Of a stretch of DNA of 64,000 bases, positions 45,555 through 53,711 are shown one piece after another. The notes beneath the pieces are model-generated. The model was not told the DNA's origin. It ran no database searches and was given only the letters and a program-made list of their open reading frames with translations. The translations under genes and the position numbers were made by a program. Positions within the stretch are counted from its first letter, which is position 1, and each line of letters opens with the position of its first letter. The DNA lies in NCBI GenBank assembly GCA_963765785.1, contig CAVXXW010000001.1, positions 372,001 through 436,000 of the forward strand. The letters are read 5' to 3'. The DNA is from AC-32 sp963765785. Its GTDB lineage: Bacteria > Actinomycetota > Thermoleophilia > Gaiellales > Gaiellaceae.

Positions 45555-48329
45555 ATGAAAGCCAAGCTACTTAGCGTGGCCGTGGCACTCGTCGCCCTTG
45601 CGACGGCTTCCCCGGCGCTCGCGGATGCAGGATCAGGAGGTTCCGGCGGCTTCCAAGCCGGCGCCCAGAACGCGAGTACCAACCAGGGAGCCGTGGGCAT
45701 CGCGGCGAGTAACCAGAACGCGGTCAACGCGAACGTGCCCGTCTCGATCGCCGGTGGCAACGTCACCGCCGGTCCGAGCACGGCCACCCAGAACGCGACG
45801 TCCAACGCCACAGCGGACGTCTCCAACAAGGCAAAGACGGATCAGGACCAGTACCTGACCCAGAACGTCGGCCCCTCCGGCTGTTACGCCGGCTGCGGCG
45901 GTTCGGGTGGATTCCAGGCCGGAGTCCAGAACGCCCAGACCAACCAGCTGGCCGTCGGGGCGGCCATCAGCAAGCAGAACGCGGTCAACGCGAACGTGCC
46001 CGTCTCGATCGCCGGTGGGAACGTTTCCTCCGGCCCGAGCACGGCCACCCAGAACGCGACGTCCAACGCGACGACGGACGTCTCGAACCGGGCGAAGACC
46101 GATCAGGACCAGCACATGAGGCAGAACATCGACAGCGGTTGTGGTTGCGATCCCAAGGGGTCGGGCCGCAGCAACGGCAGCTCCGCGGGTAGTGGCGGCG
46201 ACGGTGGATTCCAGGCCGGAGTCCAGAACGCCGAGACCAACCAGGGTGCGCTGGGTGCCGCTGTCAGTAAGCAGAACGCAGTGAACGCCAACGTCCCGGT
46301 TTCGATCGCGGGCGGCAACGTCACTTCCGGCCCGAGCACCGCGACGCAGAACGCGACCTCGACGGCCACGACCGACGTCTCGAACAAGGCGAAGACCGAC
46401 CAGGACCAGTCGCTGAAGCAGAACATCGGCAGCGGCTGTGGTTGCGATTCGAAGGGTTCGTACGACCCCAAGGGCTCCTCCGACCACTCCAGCGGCTGTG
46501 TCGCCGGTTGTGGCGGCGCGGGCGGCTTCCAGCTGGGCGTCCAGAACGCTGAGACGAACCAGTTCGCCGCAGGGCTCTCGAAGAGCGACCAGAACGCGGT
46601 CAACGCGAACGTGCCCGTCTCGATCGCCGGTGGGAACGTCTCCTCCGGCCCGAGCACGGCCACGCAGAACGCGACGTCCACCGCTACGACGGACGTCTCG
46701 AACAAGGCCAAGACCGACCAGGATCAGCACCTGACGCAGAACATCGGCGGCGGGTCGTGCCTGGCCGGCTGCGGCGGTGCAGGCGGCTTCCAGCTGGGTG
46801 TCCAGAAGGCCGACACCAATCAGTGGGCCGCCGGGGCTGCGTTCAGCAACCAGAACGCCGTCAACTCGAACACGCCCGCCTCGACCGCCGGTGGGAACAT
46901 CTCCTCCGGCCCGAGCACGGCGACGCAGAACGCGACGTCCAACGCCACCACCGACGTCTCGAACAAGGCCAAGACCGACCAGAACCAGTGGCTGACGCAG
47001 AACGTCGGCAGCGGCTGCGGGTGCGACTCGAAGGACTCGCGCTCGTCGTCCGGGCCGAGCGGCTGCATCGCGGGCTGCGGCGGTGCCGGTGGGTTCCAGG
47101 TCGGCCTGCAGAACGCCGAGACGAACCAGTGGGCCGCGGGGCTCTCCAAGAGCGACCAGAACGCGGTCAACGGCAACTCGCCCGCCTCGACCGCCGGTGG
47201 GAACATTTCCTCCGGCCCGAGCACGGCGACGCAGAACGCGACGTCCAACGCCACCACCGACGTCTCGAACAAGGCCAAGACCAACCAGGATCAGGGACTG
47301 ACGCAGAACATCGGCGGCGGGTCCTGCCTGTTTGGTTGCGGCGGCCCCGGCGGCTTCCAGGCCGGGATCCAGAACGCCGAGACGAAGCAAGGTGCGCTCG
47401 GGATCGCGTATAGCGACCAGAACGCCGTCAACGGCAACTCGCCCGCCTCGACCGCCGGTGGGAACATCTACGCCGGCCCGAGCACGGCGACGCAGAACGC
47501 GACGTCCAACGCGACGACGGACGTCTCGAACCGCGCGAAGACCGACCAGAACCAGTACCTGACGCAGAACGTCGGCAGCGGCTGCGGCTGTGACTCGAAG
47601 GGCTCGTACGACCCGAAGGGTTACGGCTCGTCCTCCGACCACAACCGCGGCTGTGTCGCCGGTTGTGGCGGTGCGGGCGGCTTCCAGGTCGGCCTGCAGA
47701 ACGCCCAGACGAACCAGTGGGCTGCGGGGATCGCGCTGAGCGACCAGAACGCGGTCAACGGCAACTCGCCCGCCTCGACCGCCGGTGGGAACATCACCTC
47801 CGGCCCGAGCACGGCGACGCAGAACGCGACGTCCAACGCAACCGCGGACGTCTCGAACAAGGCCAAGACCAACCAGGACCAGCACCTCCGCCAGGACATC
47901 GGCGGCGGCTCGTGCCTGGCCGGTTGCGGCGGGCCCGGTGGGTTCCAGCTCGGCTTGCAGAACGCCGAGACGAACCAGTGGGCCGCCGGGATCGCGCTGA
48001 GCTACCAGAACGCGGTCAACGGCAACTCGCCTTCCTCGACCGCCGGTGGGAACATCGCCTCCGGCCCGAGCACGGCGACGCAGAACGCCTCGTCGACGGG
48101 GTACACGGACACCTCCAACCGCGCGAAGACCGATCAGGACCAGGGTCAGAACCAGTCCATCGGCAAGTCGTGCGGCGAGAAGTGCGGGCCCACGGGCATC
48201 CGCTCGGAGGCTCCGACCGCCGGCGGCGCGAGCTACGACGGCTCGCAGCTGGGCAGCCAGGGCAGCAACTCCGGTGATCTCGCGAAGAGCGATCACAACC
48301 GCGAGCAGCAGCCGATCCGGCAGAGCTAG
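45555..48329 (+). CDS. Large secreted Gln/Asn-rich tandem-repeat protein (candidate amyloid-like or beta-solenoid surface fibre)
   Basis: A 924-residue exported protein (signal AKLLSVAVALVALATASPA, cleavage near ALA-DAG) with a good ribosome-binding site (AAGGAG). The mature part is nine repeats, each running GGFQxGxQNAxTNQ, then QNAVNxNxPxSxAGGN, GPSTATQNATSNAT and DVSNKAKTDQDQ. Linkers alternate between a short type with C-x3-C (such as SCLAGCGG) and a longer one with CGCD plus Ser/Gly-rich sequence. Regularly spaced Gln and Asn recall curlin and other amyloid repeats, but the unit is much longer and no known family fits exactly. Paired Cys suggest disulphide staples outside the cell. Confidence 0.75.
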   Translation: MKAKLLSVAVALVALATASPALADAGSGGSGGFQAGAQNASTNQGAVGIAASNQNAVNANVPVSIAGGNVTAGPSTATQNATSNATADVSNKAKTDQDQYLTQNVGPSGCYAGCGGSGGFQAGVQNAQTNQLAVGAAISKQNAVNANVPVSIAGGNVSSGPSTATQNATSNATTDVSNRAKTDQDQHMRQNIDSGCGCDPKGSGRSNGSSAGSGGDGGFQAGVQNAETNQGALGAAVSKQNAVNANVPVSIAGGNVTSGPSTATQNATSTATTDVSNKAKTDQDQSLKQNIGSGCGCDSKGSYDPKGSSDHSSGCVAGCGGAGGFQLGVQNAETNQFAAGLSKSDQNAVNANVPVSIAGGNVSSGPSTATQNATSTATTDVSNKAKTDQDQHLTQNIGGGSCLAGCGGAGGFQLGVQKADTNQWAAGAAFSNQNAVNSNTPASTAGGNISSGPSTATQNATSNATTDVSNKAKTDQNQWLTQNVGSGCGCDSKDSRSSSGPSGCIAGCGGAGGFQVGLQNAETNQWAAGLSKSDQNAVNGNSPASTAGGNISSGPSTATQNATSNATTDVSNKAKTNQDQGLTQNIGGGSCLFGCGGPGGFQAGIQNAETKQGALGIAYSDQNAVNGNSPASTAGGNIYAGPSTATQNATSNATTDVSNRAKTDQNQYLTQNVGSGCGCDSKGSYDPKGYGSSSDHNRGCVAGCGGAGGFQVGLQNAQTNQWAAGIALSDQNAVNGNSPASTAGGNITSGPSTATQNATSNATADVSNKAKTNQDQHLRQDIGGGSCLAGCGGPGGFQLGLQNAETNQWAAGIALSYQNAVNGNSPSSTAGGNIASGPSTATQNASSTGYTDTSNRAKTDQDQGQNQSIGKSCGEKCGPTGIRSEAPTAGGASYDGSQLGSQGSNSGDLAKSDHNREQQPIRQS
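45645..48167 (+). repeat. Nine in-frame tandem repeats of 261-327 bp
   Basis: Repeat starts, taken at the Phe codon of GGFQ, are 45651, 45912, 46209, 46527, 46788, 47094, 47355, 47682 and 47943. Spacings are 261, 297, 318, 261, 306, 261, 327 and 261 bp. Four units are therefore exactly 87 codons, and the longer units differ only in the linker. The core DNA is nearly identical between copies, so recombination or assembly collapse could change the copy number. Confidence 0.92.
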
Positions 48330-48339
48330 TGAGAGCGAC

Positions 48340-48372
48340 GAGAGGGCCGCGGCACGCCGCCGCGGCCCTCTC
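48340..48372. terminator. Strong bidirectional hairpin terminator
   Basis: A perfect 14-bp stem (GAGAGGGCCGCGGC and its complement) with a 5-base loop ACGCC. It lies 10 bp after the repeat-protein stop and just before the stop of the convergent gene ending at 48387. It should end transcription from both sides. There is little U-tract, as is common in high-GC actinobacteria. Confidence 0.8.
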
Positions 48373-48386
48373 AAGCTCCTGGACCC

Positions 48387-49469
48387 CTAGCGCACCGTGA
48401 TGGTGCGGATGCGCCCGTGGCCGTGGACGTTCTCCGCCCACGCGATCCGGCGCCCCGTGATCGAGAGCCCAACCGGCGTCGCCGCGCCGCGGGCCATCAG
48501 GACCGACGTTCGGCCTCGCTGCAGGTAGATCGACGATGCGACGCGGAAGACGATCCCGCCGCTGCTCGTCGTCAGGTCCGTCGCCCCGGGGGAGAGCACA
48601 CCGCTGGTGCCGAGATACGTGCCGTTTCGCCCGTCGTAACGGAGGATCTCCCGGGTGCCCTCCGGGCGCTCGAGCAGCACCGTCAGCTTGTGTCCGTTCA
48701 GCGACACGCCGCGTACGAGGCCGACCAGTGGGATGCGCGCAAGCAAGTGACCGTTCAGATCGGAGACCTCCACCGGCCCGTCCTCGATGACGCGTGGTAC
48801 CACCGCTTGCGGCAGGGTCGGCGAGCGCGCGGGTGCCACGGCCACTCGTCCGTCCCCCACGGCAAAGAGAGCCGGGGGAGGCACGGCGGGCACGAGCGAC
48901 GGCTCGACGCCCTCCACGACGAGCGACACGCCTCCGCCGACGATGTCCATCGGGCAACTGCCGAGCGGGTTGCAAATCTCGCAAAGGCCGAGCGGCAGGT
49001 GGGTGCATTGCGCGTCCACCCAGCCGAAGGCCAGCGTTGAGGCGTCGCTGCCGAGCCCGTCGAACCGCTGTCCGTCCCCGATACCTCGTGCGCCGCCTTC
49101 GAGCAGCGCTGCACCGCTCGGCTTCACACCGAGGCCACCCACCGAGATCGCCGTCTCGTAGCTGTTGCCGCCGCTGTCGTAGGCCCAGAGCGCACGGGTT
49201 CCGGCCACCGAGATCACCGCGCCATAGGCGCGATCCGGCGGGTCGACCTTGCCGACGACGACGCTCTTGCCGCTCGGTAGCCGTTCCATGCGGACGCGCC
49301 CGTCGTCTGCGATCCAGCCGAGCGCCGATGAGCTCTGCGCAAAGGCGTAGATGCGGTGGCTCGAGGTGACGAGAGTCTTCGGGGCGGGCGGCTTCGCCGT
49401 CGCGGCCGCGGCACTTAGGACCAGCGAGAGTACTGCGAGGAGCCAGGCCGACGTGTAGAGCCGTCGCAT
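48387..49469 (-). CDS. Secreted propeller-like protein of unknown function
   Basis: A 360-residue exported protein (signal LLAVLSLVLSAAAATA, cleavage near TAKP). The body shows repeated beta segments ending in Trp or aliphatic strands (SSALGWIADDGRVRMERLPS, TRALWAYDSGG, TREILRYDGRNGTYLG, GRRIAWAENVHGHGRIRTI), typical of a beta-propeller. One loop has a four-Cys cluster (CTHLPLGLCEICNPLGSC), possibly disulphides. No catalytic motif. It is convergent with the repeat-protein gene across the terminator at 48340. Confidence 0.7.
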   Translation of the reverse strand: MRRLYTSAWLLAVLSLVLSAAAATAKPPAPKTLVTSSHRIYAFAQSSSALGWIADDGRVRMERLPSGKSVVVGKVDPPDRAYGAVISVAGTRALWAYDSGGNSYETAISVGGLGVKPSGAALLEGGARGIGDGQRFDGLGSDASTLAFGWVDAQCTHLPLGLCEICNPLGSCPMDIVGGGVSLVVEGVEPSLVPAVPPPALFAVGDGRVAVAPARSPTLPQAVVPRVIEDGPVEVSDLNGHLLARIPLVGLVRGVSLNGHKLTVLLERPEGTREILRYDGRNGTYLGTSGVLSPGATDLTTSSGGIVFRVASSIYLQRGRTSVLMARGAATPVGLSITGRRIAWAENVHGHGRIRTITVR

Positions 49470-49559
49470 GTTCCTTACCTCCGGTGGAGATGGTCGCGCG
49501 GGCGCCCTGCGCGGGCATCCGCGGCGGCGCTGATCCGCGTGCTCGAATCTACGGAGGCG

Positions 49560-49661
49560 CTAGCGGCGCTTGGCGAGCGCCTTCACGAGCCGGCGCTCGA
49601 CGAGGAACGCGACCATGCTCATCAGCATCCCGAGGAACGCGCGTTCGAGCCGACGCCGCAT
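49560..49661 (-). CDS. 33-residue basic hydrophobic peptide
   Basis: A small frame with ATG at 49661 encodes 33 residues: basic start MRRRLERAF, a hydrophobic middle (LGMLMSMVAFLVE) and basic end RRLVKALAKRR. It lies 9 bp after the DUF6510 gene in the same direction. It may be a small membrane-associated peptide. Coding evidence is only composition and position. Confidence 0.4.
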   Translation of the reverse strand: MRRRLERAFLGMLMSMVAFLVERRLVKALAKRR

Positions 49662-49670
49662 CGGCCGAGC

Positions 49671-49928
49671 CTACAGCTCCAGCCCGCGCGTCCCGCTCAG
49701 GTCGACGCGGGCTCGCTCCGGGCCGCGGACGATCGTGATCATCACCTCGTGGCAGTGCCGGCAGCGGACGACGACGCCCGGGCAGTCCACGTAGACGTCG
49801 AGGCGGGCGACCTCCTCGCGTGCGCCACAGCCGGCGCAGATGCACGGCGCCGCGGTCAGCTCCACGCCGAACAGCTCGAGCAGCAGCCCGCCGATCGCGT
49901 TGCCGTCGAGGGTACGCGGGTCCGTCAT
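49671..49928 (-). CDS. DUF6510-family small zinc-ribbon-like protein
   Basis: An 85-residue protein starting ATG 49928. It begins TDPRTLDGNAIGGLLLELFG and has two Cys pairs, CICAGCGAREE and VRCRHCHEVM, that could bind one zinc. Such proteins are commonly encoded next to a sulfite-oxidase-like molybdoenzyme and a ferredoxin-reductase-like protein in actinobacteria, exactly as here. Function unknown. Its start overlaps the flavin reductase stop (ATGA). Confidence 0.75.
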   Translation of the reverse strand: MTDPRTLDGNAIGGLLLELFGVELTAAPCICAGCGAREEVARLDVYVDCPGVVVRCRHCHEVMITIVRGPERARVDLSGTRGLEL

Positions 49929-50578
49929 CCTGTCGCTCCGAAGCGCTCGGTCCGGATCCACATCGGGTCGTAGCCGAGCCGCACGAGCCCGTCGGCCGCG
50001 GCGTCGACGAAGCGGGTCGAGCCGCAGACGTACACGCGCGGGCGGTCGCCGGCTGCGAACGCGACCTCTCGAAGGAGATCGTCGTCGATCCGCCGCGAGT
50101 ACCCGGTCCAGCCGGGCGGCTGCTGCCGCGTCAGCGTGTAGACGACGTCGAGCCCGAGTGTCGCGAGCTCGTCGCGGTAGATCACGTCGTCCCACGTGCG
50201 CGACGAGTAGACCAGCTTCATCGGGGCGGTCCCGCCGACCCGCGCCCGCTCGCGCGCCATCGCCGCGAGCGGTACCACGCCGGAGCCGCCGCCCACGAGC
50301 AGCACCGGCTCGGGCTCGTCGCCGTCCCAGACGAAGTAGCCGCCGATCGGCCCGCGGACCTCGAAGACGTCGCCCCTACGCACCTCGTCCACGAGGTACG
50401 GGGAGACTTCGCCATCCTCGAGGCGCTCGACCGTGATCGCGAGCGGCTCGCCCGGCGCCGACGCGATCGAGTACGAGCGCTCGGCCTGGTAGCCGTCCTC
50501 GGACGTCAGCCGGACGTCGAGATGCTGGCCGGCGCGGTGGCCACCCCAGCCGTCGACATCCAGCTCCAGCGTTCGCAC
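49925..50578 (-). CDS. Ferredoxin-NADP reductase-like flavoprotein
   Basis: A 217-residue protein from GTG 50578 with an FAD domain (GGHRAGQHLDVRL, RSYSIASAPGEP) and an NAD(P) domain (PVLLVGGGSGVVPLAAMA, VYVCGSTRFVDAAADGLV, ending DPMWIRTERFG). There is no iron-sulphur domain. The true N-terminus may lie further upstream: an out-of-frame segment starting at CTG 50630 reads LTWLAATVAA, like the usual family start, and would join if one extra base near 50600 were removed. It probably passes electrons to or from the adjacent molybdoenzyme. Confidence 0.82.
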   Translation of the reverse strand: MRTLELDVDGWGGHRAGQHLDVRLTSEDGYQAERSYSIASAPGEPLAITVERLEDGEVSPYLVDEVRRGDVFEVRGPIGGYFVWDGDEPEPVLLVGGGSGVVPLAAMARERARVGGTAPMKLVYSSRTWDDVIYRDELATLGLDVVYTLTRQQPPGWTGYSRRIDDDLLREVAFAAGDRPRVYVCGSTRFVDAAADGLVRLGYDPMWIRTERFGATG

Positions 50579-50626
50579 CCGGGCCGTCTCCCCACGCGTC
50601 GGCTGCGACCGTTGCCGCGAGCCACG

Positions 50627-51229
50627 TCAGTCGCCCCAGTACCGCTGTTCCTTCCAAGGGTCTCCATACAGGTTGTAGCCGTTCTGCTCCCAGAATCCGG
50701 GCTCGTCTTCGTCGAGCAGGCGCAGCCCGCGCACCCACTTCGCGCTCTTCCAGAAGTAGAGGTGCGGCACGAGCAGCCGTGCGGGGCCGCCGTGCTCGGG
50801 CTCCAACGGCTCGCCGTCGTACGAGTACGCGACCCAGGCCTTGCCGTCGCTCAGGTCCTCCACGGGGACGTTCGTCGTGTAGCCGCCGTCGGAGAAGGCG
50901 AGCGCGTAGTCCTTGTCGTGGTCGACCGCGCCGAGGAGCGTGTCCACGGAAACGCCCTGCCAGGCCGTGTCGAGCTTCGACCACTTCGTCACGCAGTGGA
51001 TGTCGACCGTGACCTCCTCGCTCGGCAGCGCCTGGAGCTCCTCCCACGTCCAGCGCACGGGCTCGGAGCCGCCGTCGATCGTGAACGTCCACTCCTCGAG
51101 CGGCGTGTGCGGCGTCGGCCCGGCCGAGAGCACCGGGAAGTCGTCGGTCAGGTACTGCCCCGGCGGGACGCGGTCGGGCGGCCCGTCCTGGCGCCGCCCG
51201 CGGAACCCGCGCGAGATGATCGGGGTCAC
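50627..51229 (-). CDS. Molybdopterin-dependent oxidoreductase (sulfite oxidase / YedY-like)
   Basis: A 200-residue protein of the sulfite-oxidase fold catalytic domain. The molybdenum-ligand Cys is in VTVDIHCVTKWSKLDTAWQG, and further pterin contacts are in GGYTTNVPVEDL and GGPARLLVPHLYFWKSAKWV. It lacks a signal peptide and any haem domain, so it should be cytoplasmic. This 200-aa form is usually linked to a flavin reductase and a DUF6510 protein, both present downstream. Starts at GTG 51229, overlapping the stop of the propeller gene (GTGA). Substrate unknown. Confidence 0.88.
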   Translation of the reverse strand: MTPIISRGFRGRRQDGPPDRVPPGQYLTDDFPVLSAGPTPHTPLEEWTFTIDGGSEPVRWTWEELQALPSEEVTVDIHCVTKWSKLDTAWQGVSVDTLLGAVDHDKDYALAFSDGGYTTNVPVEDLSDGKAWVAYSYDGEPLEPEHGGPARLLVPHLYFWKSAKWVRGLRLLDEDEPGFWEQNGYNLYGDPWKEQRYWGD

Positions 51230-52230
51230 GACGCCGCCAGCCCGGCCACCGTCTCGGGTAGGCCGTCTGCGTCGCCGACCGGCTCGAGCTTTCCGTCCTC
51301 GCCGACCGCCCAGCCGTAGATCCGGTGAGCGTCGGCGTCGAGCGCGTAGAGGAAGCGGCCGTCGCCGGTGATCGCCTCGTCGCGCACGCCCTTCGAGCCG
51401 GGGTTCGTCGAGGCGGCGACCGCTTCGAGCAGCTCGAGCGAGCCGTCGGCGCCGATCGCGTAGCTCGAGATCGTGCCGTCGCCGAAGTTCGTCACGTAGA
51501 CGAAGCGGCCGTCCTTCGAGACCGCGGCCCAGCAGACCTCGCTGCGCGTGTTGGCGACCGATGCACTCACCGGCATCAACCGCATGCCGTCGAGCCCGTA
51601 CGACGACGCGGCAGCCGCGCCGACCTCGCCGCCGAACGCCTCTGTCACGACCAGCGACCCGCCTGCGAAGTCGAAGCCGTACGGTGTCGCGCCAGACGAC
51701 GAGATCGTCTGCGGCCCGTCTGCGAGGCCGTCGTCCCCGACCGTGAAGGTGCTGATGCTGTTCGTGCCGCGCTCGGTCACGACGAGCGTGCGGCCATCCG
51801 GGCTGAAGGCGATCTGCGCCGGGTCGGCGTCGTCCGTCAGTGGCCGGTCCGAGCCGGCGATGGGCTCGAGTGCCTTGCCGGAGAGCGAGAAGCCGAAGAT
51901 CGACGGCGTGCCGTTGTTCAGCACGTACGCCTGCTCGCCATGGACGGCGACGCTGGTCGGGTGGGCGCCGCCGCTCGCGACGGTCGCGTCGAGCCGCAAG
52001 CCGTCTGGCTGCACCGAGAAGAGCGAGAGCTCGTCGCTGCCGGCGTTCGTCACCAGCAGCCTGTCGCCGCTCACCACGATCGAGCTCTGCGAGGCGAGGT
52101 GCGGCGTCCCGCTGCCGCGGCCTCCGGTCTCGAAGCGGCCGAGCGCCGAGAGGCTTCCGTCGGCGGCGCGGTCGAAGGCGACCACCTCGTTCCGCTCCGC
52201 GTTGTTCGTCTGCACGTAGATCCGGTTCAT
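51226..52230 (-). CDS. Lactonase-family seven-bladed beta-propeller protein
   Basis: A 334-residue protein of the YbhE-type 6-phosphogluconolactonase / carboxymuconate cyclase-like family. Blade motifs recur: MNRIYVQTNNAERNEVVAFD, GDRLLVTNAGSDELSLFSV, EQAYVLNNGTPSIFGFSL, GRTLVVTERGTNSISTFTV, GRFVYVTNFGDGTISSYAI and GRFLYALDADAHRIYGWAV. There is no signal peptide. It could supply the lactonase missing from the pentose-phosphate operon, or act with the mau-like genes upstream, since methylamine dehydrogenase heavy chains share this fold. Both are inference. Confidence 0.82.
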   Translation of the reverse strand: MNRIYVQTNNAERNEVVAFDRAADGSLSALGRFETGGRGSGTPHLASQSSIVVSGDRLLVTNAGSDELSLFSVQPDGLRLDATVASGGAHPTSVAVHGEQAYVLNNGTPSIFGFSLSGKALEPIAGSDRPLTDDADPAQIAFSPDGRTLVVTERGTNSISTFTVGDDGLADGPQTISSSGATPYGFDFAGGSLVVTEAFGGEVGAAAASSYGLDGMRLMPVSASVANTRSEVCWAAVSKDGRFVYVTNFGDGTISSYAIGADGSLELLEAVAASTNPGSKGVRDEAITGDGRFLYALDADAHRIYGWAVGEDGKLEPVGDADGLPETVAGLAAS

Positions 52231-52295
52231 GACTTCCCTCCAGCGACCCCTCGATTGTCCCTCATCAGTCGCGCGAGTGCGGAGAGCGTTACGCG

Positions 52296-53711
52296 CTACC
52301 TGCGCGCGACCGCGAGAAGCGTCGGAATTGTGTGGCCGCCGTGGCCGGGCGTGAGCACGGTCACGTAGGCGGTCGTCGGCGAGAGCGCCGTCGTCCAGAG
52401 CATCTTCTTCGTCACGCGCGGCTTGAACGGGCAGGGGAGGTGCTCGCCCTGGCTCGTGTGGTGCCGCTCGTGCCCGAGGTCCTGCCCCGCGAGCGGGCCG
52501 ATCTCGTAGAGGACGTGGTCGTTGCCGCCGCCGAGGCGACCGATCCTGAGCTGCTGCGAGCAGCGCGCCTGGCGGACGTAGAGCACCTGGCCGCCGTCGA
52601 GCGACGGGTTCAGGAGCAGCGCGTCCTGCGAGTAGCGCAGCTGGAGGCGCTTGCCCGAGCGGATGTTCACGGCCGTGATCCAGCTCGCGGTGAACGTGGC
52701 CCGGTGGAACGCGACCAGGTCGACGCCGAGCGCCGGGCGGCCGAGCTGCGACGGGCTCTTGACCTTCACGATCGTCGTGCCCGGGCCGGTCTCGGTGACC
52801 GGGCGCACGTGGATCTCGGTCGGCGTGCGGTAGGCGAGCCAGCTGCGCGAGACGGCGAGCGTCTGGACGCCGGGAACCGAGTCCTCGGTCAGCGGCGCGA
52901 GCGTCGCGCGGTCGGCGACGGTGAGCTGCGGGCCGTTATGCCATGCGACGAAGGTCGCGCCGAGCGCGGGGTTGCTGCCGGGCAGCTGTGCGGTCGTCCC
53001 GTTCTCGCGCAGGAAGCCGCCGACGCCGGGCTGCTGCCACGCGAGGTCGGCGCCTTCCGCGCTCGGGTCGTCCGCCGGCGACGCGACCGTTCCGGCAGCC
53101 TGCACAGTGCCCGCGAGCAGCGCGAGCAGCAGCGAGGCCGCGACGAGCACGCGCAGCAGCCGCTGTCCGCGCGGGCGCTCGGCGAGGACGGTCTCGCTTC
53201 CGGCGACGGCGAGCACGAGTACCGGCAGGGCGCGGCCTGCCGCGAACCCGAGCGCGATCGCGAGCGACAGCCGGACGTCGCCGAGCGCGAGGCTGAGCGC
53301 CGGGAGCGCCCAGGCCGCAGTCGCGGGCACGTACGTCGTCAGCCCGGTCCCGAGCAGCAGGCCGTAGAGGAACAGCGCCCGGGACAGCGGCATCTCGCGC
53401 CGCCACGGCTCGGGCACCTGGTAGCGGATCTGCGGACGCACGCGCAGGCCGAGCGCGTCGCTCGCGACGGCGACCGCACCGACGGCGACTGCGACCAGGA
53501 CGACCGCCCGGCCGCTGACCACGGCGCCGACCGCGCCGAGCGCGACGAAGATCGCGGCGGCGCCGAACGCGAGCCCGGCCGCGAACGCCGCTCCTGCCTT
53601 GCCCCGGTGACGTGCGGCACGCACGGTGCCGACCATCGAGAGGCTTCAGGGCGACCAGGCGCCGGCGAGCCCGACGAGCAGCGCCGTCAGCGCGAGCGCC
53701 GGCGTCAGCAC
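52296..53711 (-). CDS. CcdA/MauF-like membrane protein fused to a beta-rich external domain, with in-frame TGA at codon 22
   Basis: Read from GTG 53711 the frame gives 21 residues (LTPALALTALLVGLAGAWSP), then TGA at 53648-53646, then continues in the same frame SLSMVGTVRAARHRGKAG for 449 more residues to a stop at 52296. The TGA stands exactly where CcdA/DsbD-type proteins have the Cys of their SPC motif in the first span. The next roughly 190 residues form about six spans. The last roughly 270 residues are beta-rich (VQTLAVSRSWLAYRTPTEIH). If the TGA is a true stop, a protein starting ATG 53636 remains. The start overlaps the MauA-like stop. Confidence 0.65.
53646..53648 (-). other. In-frame TGA, candidate selenocysteine codon or substitution error
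   Basis: The frame is unbroken on both sides and the residue position matches a conserved redox Cys (TGC or TGT). About 22 nt after the TGA the transcript can form CGUGC-GUGCC-GCACG, a 5-bp stem with a loop starting GU, roughly where a bacterial SECIS hairpin sits. In such GC-rich sequence a short stem like this can occur by chance. Confidence 0.4.

Noticed and set aside
45645..48167. Possible CRISPR or other non-coding repeat array
   Set aside because: Repeats are 261-327 bp, divisible by three, and translate into one continuous secreted protein; they lack short repeats with unique spacers.
45633..48374. A leftward open frame of 913 codons with repeats
   Set aside because: The repeats are the mirror of the nine sense repeats, there is no signal peptide or start context, and the frame runs through the terminator.
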